Under the pieces are notes generated by a model. The model saw only the letters and a list, made by a program, of their open reading frames with translations, searched no databases and had not been told where the DNA came from. DNA of 64,000 nucleotides from contig CAVWAJ010000003.1 in the NCBI GenBank assembly GCA_963752965.1, positions 20,977 through 84,976 of the forward strand, given 5' to 3'. The position numbers and the translations under genes were made by a program. This document shows, in pieces, positions 41,904 to 50,366 of the stretch (its first letter is position 1; every line of letters begins with the position of its first letter). This DNA is from QHXW01 sp963752965. GTDB taxonomy: Bacteria; Acidobacteriota; Terriglobia; Bryobacterales; Bryobacteraceae.

Positions 41904-44900
41904 GCTCTTCCTGCTGTGAGCCGCCTCCGCCTCGCGCCCGTCGACTCCCCGAACGGTGGAGCCGTCTCTGCCTTCCGGCACTCTGCCGAATCGCGCCGTG
42001 AAGTGGAACACGCTCCCCCGGCCTACTTCGCTTTCCACCCAGATACGGCCGCCCATCAGATCCACCAGCCGCACGCAGATCGCCAAGCCGAGACCCGTGC
42101 CGCCGTATTTCCGCGTGGTTGAACCATCCACCTGCCGGAATGCGTCAAAAATCACCTCGTGCTTATCCGCCGCAATCCCGACCCCGCTGTCGGCTACCGT
42201 GAAATGCAGCAGCATCCCCTGCTCGTCTACCGATTCGACCGCTGCGCCCACCGCAATCCAACCCGTGGCCGTAAACTTCACCGCATTGCCAATCAGGTTC
42301 AGCAGCACTTGGCGAAGACGGCCCGGGTCTCCCACTACAAGCCGGGGAATCTCCAGCGCCACGTGCCGTCGCAATTCCAGCCCCTTCTGTGTGACTGCGG
42401 CCGTGAGCGTCCGGCCCGCGCCATGCAGGCACTGCTCGACCGAGAACGGGATCTGCTCCAGGTCCACGCGCCCGGCTTCCATCTTCGAAAAGTCGAGCAG
42501 ATCGTTCAATACGGACAGGAGCGACTCGGCGGAGGCGGTCAGGTCCTGCAAATACTCCTGCCGTTCGTCTGTCGATGTGGTTCCCTTCGCCAGTTCCGCC
42601 ATGCCGAGAATCCCATTCATGGGGGTCCGGATCTCATGGCTCATGTTGGCGATGAACTCGCCCTTCAGGCGATTGGCTTCTTCCACCCGCCCCTTCTGCA
42701 CGAGCACGTTCGCCTTCTCCATCTGCAATTCGTGCGTCCTCTGCTCCACCGCCGCTTCCAGGCGCCGGTGCTCTCGTTTCAGTTGCGCGACCCGCCAGGT
42801 CCATGACAAGCGCATGCCGGTCACGAGCAACGCCACCAGCAACGAGTATGCCCACCACGATTGCCACCAGGGCGGCAGAACGCGAAATGAAAAACTGGCC
42901 GCTTCCCTGCTCCACGCGCCAGCCGGATTGCAGGCCATCACCTCGAAGACATACGCACCGGCCGGTAGCGTTTGGTACCGCGCCTCCCGCTGGCTGGTCT
43001 CCACCCACTTCTCGTGCGCGCCCTTTAGCCGGTAGCGGAAACGTACCGCGTCTTCATCCACGAAGCTCAAACCCGCGAACTCCACCACCAGCGGGCGGTC
43101 CTGATAATGAACCGTCAGGTCCGGTGACAGCCCCACCAAGCGGTCTCTAAACCGGACGGATGTGATCACCACGGGAGGCGGCACATCGGGCAACGGGTGC
43201 ACCGGCGGCAGGTAGTGTGAGATCCCTCGGCTGGTTCCAACCCACATGCTGCCGTCGCCATCGGCGAACAACGACCGGCCTACGCAATCTTCCCAAAGCA
43301 GGCCCTGCGCCTGGCTGAAGTGCCGCCACTTCTGGCCGTCATAGGCATCCACGCCATCATTCGAACTGGCCCACAGCCAACCCCGCGTATCCGCCGCAAT
43401 GGCCGCGATTTCGTCCGACTTCAGTCCGTTCCGTTCGGAGAAGTGCTGCCACCGCGGTGCTCCGTGCTCGAAGCTGAGGCGTGAGGTTCCGAGCGAGTCC
43501 GTGTACGACATCCAGATGCTGCCATCGGGAGTTTCCGCTACCGAGTCGACGGCGTCGCTTGCCATCCCGTCCTTGGCGGAATACCTCGTCCATTGGCCGT
43601 TCTCCATGCGCAGTAAACCGAGAGAGCCAGCCAGCCACCAACGGCCCTTCGCGTCGATCAGCATCTGGCCGAACGTCTCCGCCGCCGAGCTGGGCGGCGG
43701 GATTTGGCGCTCGAATTCCAGTGAGCCGTCGAAAGCAGTGCTGCGAAACACCGCCCCCTGCGTGGTTACCCATAGCCGGCCCTCCCCGTCGATCGCGAAT
43801 CCGGTCACCAGGTCGTCTTCGGTGGCCGTGCCCAGCTCGAAATGCTGAATTTTTCCGCTTTGGGGATACAGGCGCGAGACACCGCCGGGCGAGCTTCCCA
43901 CCCAGATGGCCCCGTCCGCCGTCGAGGTGATGGCCCGCACTCTCCGTCCGCCTAAGCCGTCTTTTTCGGTCCAAACCCGCGAGATTTTCCCGTCCGCCTG
44001 GAACCGTTGCAGGCCGTTTTCGGTGCCCACCCATAAGGTCCCTGATCGGTCCCGGTGCATCGCCTGGACGTTGCTGCCGGCGAGTCCCTCGGAAGCCGTC
44101 CAGGACTGCCATCGCTCGTACCCGCGCCACCGCGCCAACCCCGCCCCGGCCAGGCCTATCCAAATCGAGCCCTCCCGGTCCTGCAAAATGCAACAGGTCG
44201 GATTGGTCGGCAACCCCTGCTCAATGCCGATCGTCTCCCACTCGTCGCCGTTCAAGAAACTCAGCCCCGCTTCGCTTGACGCAAACAACCGTCCGTCCCG
44301 GTCCATCTGCAACGAGGCGATGCCGATCGCCGCATGCGCCAATCCACGATCACGGGAAATAAACTGCTTCGCGCCACGGGGCCGGACCATCACTCGATTC
44401 AAGCTGCGTATCCAGAGGTTTCCGTCCCGGTCGGCCAGAATCGCATCCCACCGGTCCGCCGGAACTCCCTCCAGAACCTGTATCCCATTTGGATTCAATG
44501 TGCACAGGCTCTTGCCGCAGCCGAGCCAGACAGTGCCCGTCCGGTCTAGGTGTATGCCGTAAACTGCCGGATCGGCGACCTCTTGGGGGTTCGGCAAATG
44601 CCGGAACACGTACTGGGAACCAACCGGCTGACCGACGTATAACCCTTTACCGGTCCCCACATACAAGTGTCCTTGTGAATCAGAAACCAGACTCGATGGC
44701 CCACCGATCCCCACCCGCCCCAGCGAATCAACGAGTTGCAATTGCCCGTCGCGCATCCGCGCCAACCCGTTGCTGGTTCCTACCCATAATGTTCCGTCGG
44801 ATGTCTCGGCAAGTGCCTCAATGATGTTACTGGTACCGGAAACGTCGAAAGCGGTGAAGCGGGAACCGTCGTAGCGGAACAGGCCCGTGGCTGTGCCGAC

Positions 44901-45086
44901 CCATATAAAACCGGTTCTATCTTGTAGTAAACAATGTACTTCTGTGTCTTTCAGGCCGTCACGATGAGTGTAGTAACGGAACCGATGCCGCTGCGCCAGG
45001 AGCGAGCCCGGGACCAGCAGCGCAACCAGCCAAATCAATAGAATCGACCGGGAGCCTCTGCTAGTACTAAGTGGTATTCTTGCCAC
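41901..45086 (-). CDS. Reg_prop/Y_Y_Y-type membrane sensor histidine kinase
   Basis: A 1061-residue periplasm-sensing kinase. Signal/anchor (ILLIWLVALLVPGSLLAQ); then many Reg_prop propeller repeats, recognisable from W(V/I)GT and DRTG/DREG (for example DRTGFIWVGTATGL, DSQGHLYVGT, DRSGTLWVGTENGL), making two seven-bladed propellers; a Y_Y_Y domain (PLVVEFAGLSFVDEDAVRFR, YVFEVMACNP); one membrane helix (SWWAYSLLVALLVTGMRL); HisKA with FIANMSHEIRTPMNG; and HATPase with GGTGLGLAICVRLVD. Unlike the Bacteroides polysaccharide-utilisation HTCS class, no receiver or AraC domain follows. The start is GTG at 45086. The ligand is probably a sugar polymer fragment, by analogy only. Confidence 0.9.
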   Translation of the reverse strand: MARIPLSTSRGSRSILLIWLVALLVPGSLLAQRHRFRYYTHRDGLKDTEVHCLLQDRTGFIWVGTATGLFRYDGSRFTAFDVSGTSNIIEALAETSDGTLWVGTSNGLARMRDGQLQLVDSLGRVGIGGPSSLVSDSQGHLYVGTGKGLYVGQPVGSQYVFRHLPNPQEVADPAVYGIHLDRTGTVWLGCGKSLCTLNPNGIQVLEGVPADRWDAILADRDGNLWIRSLNRVMVRPRGAKQFISRDRGLAHAAIGIASLQMDRDGRLFASSEAGLSFLNGDEWETIGIEQGLPTNPTCCILQDREGSIWIGLAGAGLARWRGYERWQSWTASEGLAGSNVQAMHRDRSGTLWVGTENGLQRFQADGKISRVWTEKDGLGGRRVRAITSTADGAIWVGSSPGGVSRLYPQSGKIQHFELGTATEDDLVTGFAIDGEGRLWVTTQGAVFRSTAFDGSLEFERQIPPPSSAAETFGQMLIDAKGRWWLAGSLGLLRMENGQWTRYSAKDGMASDAVDSVAETPDGSIWMSYTDSLGTSRLSFEHGAPRWQHFSERNGLKSDEIAAIAADTRGWLWASSNDGVDAYDGQKWRHFSQAQGLLWEDCVGRSLFADGDGSMWVGTSRGISHYLPPVHPLPDVPPPVVITSVRFRDRLVGLSPDLTVHYQDRPLVVEFAGLSFVDEDAVRFRYRLKGAHEKWVETSQREARYQTLPAGAYVFEVMACNPAGAWSREAASFSFRVLPPWWQSWWAYSLLVALLVTGMRLSWTWRVAQLKREHRRLEAAVEQRTHELQMEKANVLVQKGRVEEANRLKGEFIANMSHEIRTPMNGILGMAELAKGTTSTDERQEYLQDLTASAESLLSVLNDLLDFSKMEAGRVDLEQIPFSVEQCLHGAGRTLTAAVTQKGLELRRHVALEIPRLVVGDPGRLRQVLLNLIGNAVKFTATGWIAVGAAVESVDEQGMLLHFTVADSGVGIAADKHEVIFDAFRQVDGSTTRKYGGTGLGLAICVRLVDLMGGRIWVESEVGRGSVFHFTARFGRVPEGRDGSTVRGVDGREAEAAHSRKS

Positions 45087-45255
45087 TTGAGAAAGAGTCC
45101 GTCAATTCTATTGTTTGTGTACGAAGTGCCTAAAGCCAAGATTCACTTTGGACAACACGAAATCATTTCCCAAGGCGCGCCGTCTACCCAACGAATGCAA
45201 AAGTTTTGGCGTCTAATATTGCGATTCCCCGGTTAAATAAGAAAGGACGGGCTCG

Positions 45256-46473
45256 ATGCGCGTGGCTGGGGTTCTTTTGCTGTGCGCGGTGGCGACAACC
45301 GCTCCCCTCCCACCTAACTCTCCATTCACGGCCAACCTTAAGAAAATAAAGGTTCGCTTCGACCGGCTGCACCGTCGGGTGCGATCCAATGGGACGGTAC
45401 AGGCGGTCCATGCGCTGACCATCCGGGTACCACAGATCCACGGCCAGAACGGAGACATGACCCTGACGAAGCTCATCCCTACAGGCGCGGCGGTGAAGGA
45501 AGGGGATGTGCTGGCGGAATTTGACCGCGTCAAGCAAATGGACGATGCGCGCGAGGCGCAGGCCAAGTTTGAGGATCTGCGCCACCAAGTCGACCAGCGC
45601 CGGGAGCAGCATCGCGCCGATGCGGAAAAGCGCGCCGCCGACCTCCAACAGGCCCAGGCGGATCTGGCAAAGGCCCAGCTTGAGCTGCGCAAAGGGCCTA
45701 TTTTAAGCGAGATAGACCGGCTGAAGAACCAGGCCAAGCTGGAAGATGCACAGGTACACGTGGAAAGTCTCAGACGGTCTGGACATTTTCACGACATCTC
45801 GGAAGCGGCCGATCTGAAAATCCTCGAGTTGCAGCGCGACCGGCAGAAGCTGGCCTGGGAGCGTGCCCAAACCAATGCAGATAAACTAGTTATCAAGGCG
45901 CCGTTACCGGGTATGGTGTCGCGGGAGAATTCGTGGCACAACGACACGTTCGGTCCGGCCCAGGAAGGCGACCAACTCTGGTCCGGCGAACCGCTGCTGC
46001 GGATTTTCGATCCGTCGGGCATGGAGGTGGAAGTGGCGGTGGGTGAGCCGGACCGCTTAGCGCTGGCTGAAGGCACACAAGCCATCGTCCGGTTGGATGC
46101 TTATCCAGGGCAGACGTTCAAAGCGCATTTCGATTCGGCAAGTCCGGTTGCCACCGCGCTGCTGGATAGCGTGGTACGGACTTTTCCGGCGCGGTTCCGG
46201 CTGGACGATCAGGATCCGCACATACTGCCGGACCTCTCGGCGGCAGTGGACCTTGAAGTGATTGCGAAAGAGCCAGCGCTGCTGGTTCCGCGAGCCGCGT
46301 TGCACTACGTCCAAGGCAAACCGTACGTTACGCGGATTTCCGGGCCTGACCGGCAGGAGGAACGGGCCGTCGAAGTGGGCGGATTCGACGACACCTGGAT
46401 CGAGATCACCTCAGGACTCGCGCGGGGAGACGTTGTGCTGTCACCAGTGGATCCACAGGAAACGAGAGGCTGA
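45256..46473 (+). CDS. HlyD/RND-type efflux adaptor, first of three
   Basis: A 405-residue periplasmic adaptor with a signal peptide (VAGVLLLCAVATTAPL). It has the lipoyl-like half (VRSNGTVQAVHALTIRV), a long alpha-hairpin (about 95-215, heptads with KFEDLRHQVDQRREQHR and AQLELRKGPI), then beta-barrel and membrane-proximal parts (IFDPSGMEVEVAVGEPDRLAL, GKPYVTRI). RBS AAAGGA precedes the ATG. The next gene starts 2 bp after its stop. Adaptors of this type join an inner-membrane transporter to a TolC channel. Confidence 0.88.
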   Translation: MRVAGVLLLCAVATTAPLPPNSPFTANLKKIKVRFDRLHRRVRSNGTVQAVHALTIRVPQIHGQNGDMTLTKLIPTGAAVKEGDVLAEFDRVKQMDDAREAQAKFEDLRHQVDQRREQHRADAEKRAADLQQAQADLAKAQLELRKGPILSEIDRLKNQAKLEDAQVHVESLRRSGHFHDISEAADLKILELQRDRQKLAWERAQTNADKLVIKAPLPGMVSRENSWHNDTFGPAQEGDQLWSGEPLLRIFDPSGMEVEVAVGEPDRLALAEGTQAIVRLDAYPGQTFKAHFDSASPVATALLDSVVRTFPARFRLDDQDPHILPDLSAAVDLEVIAKEPALLVPRAALHYVQGKPYVTRISGPDRQEERAVEVGGFDDTWIEITSGLARGDVVLSPVDPQETRG

Positions 46474-46474
46474 A

Positions 46475-47725
46475 ATGGCGCGCCGGCGATCGAAACGAAT
46501 CCTCGTCGGGTTAGCTTTGGCGGCCGCCGTGATTGCGGGGGGGGGCGGGCTATACAAGTTGCGCAAAGTCCAGGCGGCGGTGAATCCGCCGACGGCGCGG
46601 GCGCGCAAGGGAGAGTTCGCGGTCATTGTGGTGTGCCGGGGAGAACTTTCGGTCAGGCACTCGGTGCAGTTGGTTGCGCCGGTCAACGTACCCGATTTGA
46701 AGATTGTGTGGCTGGCGCCCGCGGGCGGGCACATCAAAGCCGGCAACCCGGTGGTTCGTTTCGACCCTTCGAGCGCGCGCCAGCAATTGGACGAGAAAAA
46801 CGCGGCGTTGCAACAGGCACAGGCCACGGTGGAGCAGGCGGAGGCGCAGGCGCGCATCACCGCAGAACAGGACAAGCTCGATCTGGCGAACGCGCGCTAC
46901 CAGGTGGAGCGCGCGCGGCTCGAGGCCTCGAAGCAAGCCATCGTCAGCGTGATCCAGGGAGAGGAGAGCAAGGTCGATCTGGAATCCGCCGAAACCAAAC
47001 TCAAGGTGCAGGAAGCGACGGTGAACCTGCACAAGGCGTCGGACACGGCCAAGATCGCATCCGTCACCCGGCAGCGCGATAAGGCACAGGCGGAAGTGGA
47101 TCTATCGAAAGAAAGACTCGCGCAGATGGAGATGAAGGCACCGCTCGATGGCGTGGTCATTTACCAGATGAACAATTCGCAGGGCTGGATGAACCGGCAG
47201 CCGTTCAAAGTGGGCGATCACATCTGGGCGGGGGCGCCGCTCGCGGTGATTCCAGATCTTTCCACAATCCGCATGGAAGGAAGGCTGGACGAGGTGGACC
47301 GTGGGCGTGTGGTAGCGGGCGCCGACGCGCGGGTACACGTGGACGCGTTGCCAGAAAAGACGTACGCGGCAAAGGTGGCGTCGGTGACGCCGCTGACGCA
47401 GGTGACGTTTGGAGAGTGGCCGCCGATTCGCAGTTTTCATGTGTACGCGGAGATCGCAATCGCGGACGATCGCTTACGGCCGGACATGAATGGCAGCATG
47501 GACGTGATCACCAGCCGCATCCCGAATGCCATCAGCCTGCCGGGCAAGGCGATTTTCACGCGCGACGGCAAGCCAATTGTTTATGCGGCGCAGAAGGACG
47601 GCAGTTACCGGGCGGTAGAGGTGGAAATCATTGCGCGCAACCCGGACGAAGTTGCCGTGCGGGACCTCGCGGAGAACAGTGTAGTGTCATTGACCGAACT
47701 CAACCTGGAGAAGAAGCAGCCATGA
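46475..47725 (+). CDS. HlyD-like efflux adaptor, second of three
   Basis: A 416-residue adaptor with an N-terminal anchor helix (RILVGLALAAAVIAGGGGLY) after RRRSK. Lipoyl half-motifs (LSVRHSVQLVAPV), a coiled hairpin of about 95 residues (LQQAQATVEQAEAQARI, AQAEVDLSKERLAQM), and MKAPLDGVVIY follow. The ATG at 46475 sits just past the first adaptor's stop, and its end overlaps the third adaptor's start by 4 bp. A long GC-only tract in the signal anchor (nine G at 46539-46548) is a slippage risk. Confidence 0.88.
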   Translation: MARRRSKRILVGLALAAAVIAGGGGLYKLRKVQAAVNPPTARARKGEFAVIVVCRGELSVRHSVQLVAPVNVPDLKIVWLAPAGGHIKAGNPVVRFDPSSARQQLDEKNAALQQAQATVEQAEAQARITAEQDKLDLANARYQVERARLEASKQAIVSVIQGEESKVDLESAETKLKVQEATVNLHKASDTAKIASVTRQRDKAQAEVDLSKERLAQMEMKAPLDGVVIYQMNNSQGWMNRQPFKVGDHIWAGAPLAVIPDLSTIRMEGRLDEVDRGRVVAGADARVHVDALPEKTYAAKVASVTPLTQVTFGEWPPIRSFHVYAEIAIADDRLRPDMNGSMDVITSRIPNAISLPGKAIFTRDGKPIVYAAQKDGSYRAVEVEIIARNPDEVAVRDLAENSVVSLTELNLEKKQP

Positions 47726-49083
47726 GCACTCCGGCGATTCAAACTCCCACGGCCCCCGCGGGGCCGGAGCCAACACCCGTTGTGGCAATCCGCCGGCGGC
47801 GCCGACCGCTTCGCGGCATTCTTCTGTGGCTTGTGCCAGCCCTGGCGGTGGCGGGTCTCGCGTGGGGTGGCGCGCGGCTGTACCGATCCATGAACGCCGC
47901 GCACAGCGCGGCGACGCCGACGACGCGGGTGAAACGCGGCGACGTAGCGCTGACGGTGACGGCGAAGGCAGAACTGCGGGGCGGCAACTCCGAAGAGGTG
48001 GCCGCGCCGATGACGGGTGAAGGCGAGATGCACATCCGGTTCCTGCGCAAAGCCGGGGAAGTGGTGAACGAAGGCGACGTAGTGCTGGAGCTCGACACGA
48101 CCGAGCAGGCGTACAAGCAAAAGGAAGCCGAAGCCGACCTGGCCGAAGCCGAGCAACAGGTGATCAAGGCCAAGGCAGATGGCGATGCCCAGCAGGAAGA
48201 GAACAACTACTCGCTCGTGAAGGCCAAGGCGGATGTCCGGCAGGCGGAGCTGGATTGCCGCAAGAACCCGATGCTATCGGCGATCGTAGCCAAGCAGAAC
48301 AATCTGGCGCTCGAATCCGCGAAAGACAAGTTGAAGCAGCTCGAACAGGATCTGGCGAATTACAAGGCGACGGGAGAGGCGGGGATCGCCATCCAGGAAG
48401 CCGCGCGCAAGAAGGCCGAAGTGCAAGCGGCCACGGCGCGAAAGAACATCGACGCCATGACGATCAAAGCGCACCGTGGGGGCTACGTGGCCATCCGGCA
48501 GAACCCCAACATTAACTGGGGCTACAGGGGTATGTCGCTGCCGCCGTTCCGCGTGGGAGATCGCGTGAGCCCGGGCATGGTGGTGGCGGAGATCCCGGAT
48601 TTGAAAAGCTGGGAGATGGCAGCCAACATCGGCGAACTGGATCGCGGCCACCTGACGACGGGCGCGAAAGTTGACATACAGATTGTGTCTTTGCCGTTCC
48701 AGAAGTTCCACGGATACGTGAAAGACATGGGCGGCACGACCGGACCTCCCTGGGACCGGCACTTCGAGTGCAAGATTGCGCTGGACGATCCGACGCCGGA
48801 GCTGCGGCCGGGAATCAACGCCAACGTGGTGATCAAAACCGAGGTCCTGCACAATGCGCTTTGGGTTCCGGGCCAAGCGGTTTTCGAGAGCGATGGACGG
48901 ACGTACGTGTACGTGAAGTCGGGCTCGGGATTCGCGGCGGCGGACGTGAAGCTGGTGCGGCGCAGCGAAAGCCAGGCGGCAATCACGGGAGTGACGGAAG
49001 GGCAGGTGGTGGCCCTGGCGAATCCGGATCAACAGACGGAAAAGAAGGCCGGCGGCAGCGCGTTGCAGGCCCTTCAAAAATGA
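47722..49083 (+). CDS. HlyD-like efflux adaptor, third of three
   Basis: A 453-residue adaptor. A Pro/Ala-rich cytoplasmic start (STPAIQTPTAPAGPEP) and RRRRRPLRG precede the anchor helix (LLWLVPALAVAGLAWGGARL). Then come the lipoyl half (EEVAAPMTGEGEMHIRFL), a 130-residue coiled hairpin (EAEADLAEAEQQVIKAKA, KLKQLEQDLANYKA), and the barrel with MTIKAHRGGYVAI. The start codon overlaps the previous stop, and its stop overlaps the permease ATG, both by 4 bp. Confidence 0.88.
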   Translation: MSTPAIQTPTAPAGPEPTPVVAIRRRRRPLRGILLWLVPALAVAGLAWGGARLYRSMNAAHSAATPTTRVKRGDVALTVTAKAELRGGNSEEVAAPMTGEGEMHIRFLRKAGEVVNEGDVVLELDTTEQAYKQKEAEADLAEAEQQVIKAKADGDAQQEENNYSLVKAKADVRQAELDCRKNPMLSAIVAKQNNLALESAKDKLKQLEQDLANYKATGEAGIAIQEAARKKAEVQAATARKNIDAMTIKAHRGGYVAIRQNPNINWGYRGMSLPPFRVGDRVSPGMVVAEIPDLKSWEMAANIGELDRGHLTTGAKVDIQIVSLPFQKFHGYVKDMGGTTGPPWDRHFECKIALDDPTPELRPGINANVVIKTEVLHNALWVPGQAVFESDGRTYVYVKSGSGFAAADVKLVRRSESQAAITGVTEGQVVALANPDQQTEKKAGGSALQALQK

Positions 49084-50366
49084 AACCGGCAACGGTCGTC
49101 TCGATCGCGGAACGCACGCGCGGATTTTCCCGGTATTTTTCGGACCTGCCGCAGGCCGCGGCAAACCTGGCCGCCCAGAAATTCCGGACGGCGCTCACCA
49201 TGCTGGGCATCGTGTTTGGCGTGGGGGCGGTGATCGGCATGCTCGCCATTGGAGCCGGCGCGCGGCAGGAGTCGCTGCGTTTCATCGAGGAGCTGGGCGT
49301 GCGCAATGTGCTCGTGCAGTCTCGTCCGGCGACCGATTATCAGGAACTGCAAGTGCGGCGGCGTTCATCGCCCGGATTAACAGAGCGCGACATGCGCGTT
49401 CTGAAAGCTAATATTGACGGGCTGGAGTTGATCTCGCCGAGCAAGTCGCTGCGGCCGGCGCGTATGCTGCCCAAGGCGCCACGCGATGCGCCGGACCTGA
49501 TCGGCGTGCAGCCATCCTATGCCGCGATTCACAACCTGGAGACGGTGGAAGGAACGTTCTTTGACGAACGGCAGGACGCAGCCAGCGCACCGCTTTGCGT
49601 ACTGGGAGAGAAAGCCAAGGTGGACCTGCTGGGATACGGTCCAGCGGTGGGCAAGTACATCAAGGTGAACGACACGTGGGTGCAAGTGATGGGAGTGCTG
49701 GGGCGGCAATTGAGCTCGGGCTCCGGCTCGGGCGCGCAGGGGCAGGATCGCAACAACGCGATCTATATTCCGCTGAACACGTTTCAATACCGCTTCTGGG
49801 ACAACAATTTTCTGAAAGACGATTTCGACGGCATCGATATGCGGCTCAAGCCGGGAGCGGATAGCGTGGAGACGGCGAAGGTAGTGACGGCGATCCTGAA
49901 TTCGACGCATCACAACGTGGCGGACTTCAACGTGGTGATTCCGGCGGATCTGCTGGCGCAACAGCAGCGCACGCAGACAATCTTTACGTACGTGATGGTG
50001 GCGATCGCGGCGATTTCGCTGCTGGTGGGCGGCATTGGAATTATGAACATCGTGCTGGCGACGGTGATGGAGCGGACGCGGGAGATCGGCGTGCGCCGGG
50101 CGACGGGAGCGCGGCGCAACGACATTGTGCGGCAGTTTTTGGCGGAGTCTGTATTGATTTCCGTAGGAGGCGGAATCTTGGGCATCGTATTCGGCTACAT
50201 TCTTTCATGGCTCATCGCGCGGACGGCGGAATGGAAGACAATCGTGACCCCGTCGTCGATCATCATTGCGTTTGGTGTTTCGGTGGCGGTGGGCATGATT
50301 TTCGGGATCTATCCGGCGGTGAAGGCTTCGCGGATCGATCCGATTGAGGCGCTGCGGTATGAATAG
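49080..50366 (+). CDS. MacB/FtsX-type ABC permease, without ATPase domain
   Basis: A 428-residue permease. The N-terminus shows NLAAQKFRTALTMLGIVFGVGAVIGML, the first MacB helix, then the MacB periplasmic core (about 60-290) and the FtsX helices (TIFTYVMVAIAAISLLVGGIGIMNIVLATV, ERTREIGVRRATGAR, GGGILGIVFGYILSWLIA). MacB itself has an N-terminal ATPase; here there is none and no ATPase gene is next to it. The ATPase must come from elsewhere, or the permease works differently. It overlaps the third adaptor and the TolC-like gene. Confidence 0.92.
   Translation: MKPATVVSIAERTRGFSRYFSDLPQAAANLAAQKFRTALTMLGIVFGVGAVIGMLAIGAGARQESLRFIEELGVRNVLVQSRPATDYQELQVRRRSSPGLTERDMRVLKANIDGLELISPSKSLRPARMLPKAPRDAPDLIGVQPSYAAIHNLETVEGTFFDERQDAASAPLCVLGEKAKVDLLGYGPAVGKYIKVNDTWVQVMGVLGRQLSSGSGSGAQGQDRNNAIYIPLNTFQYRFWDNNFLKDDFDGIDMRLKPGADSVETAKVVTAILNSTHHNVADFNVVIPADLLAQQQRTQTIFTYVMVAIAAISLLVGGIGIMNIVLATVMERTREIGVRRATGARRNDIVRQFLAESVLISVGGGILGIVFGYILSWLIARTAEWKTIVTPSSIIIAFGVSVAVGMIFGIYPAVKASRIDPIEALRYE

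Noticed and set aside
45190..45255. Sigma-54-like sequence before the first adaptor (TTGG...TTGC)
   Set aside because: GG and GC are 11 bases apart, but sigma-54 needs 10.
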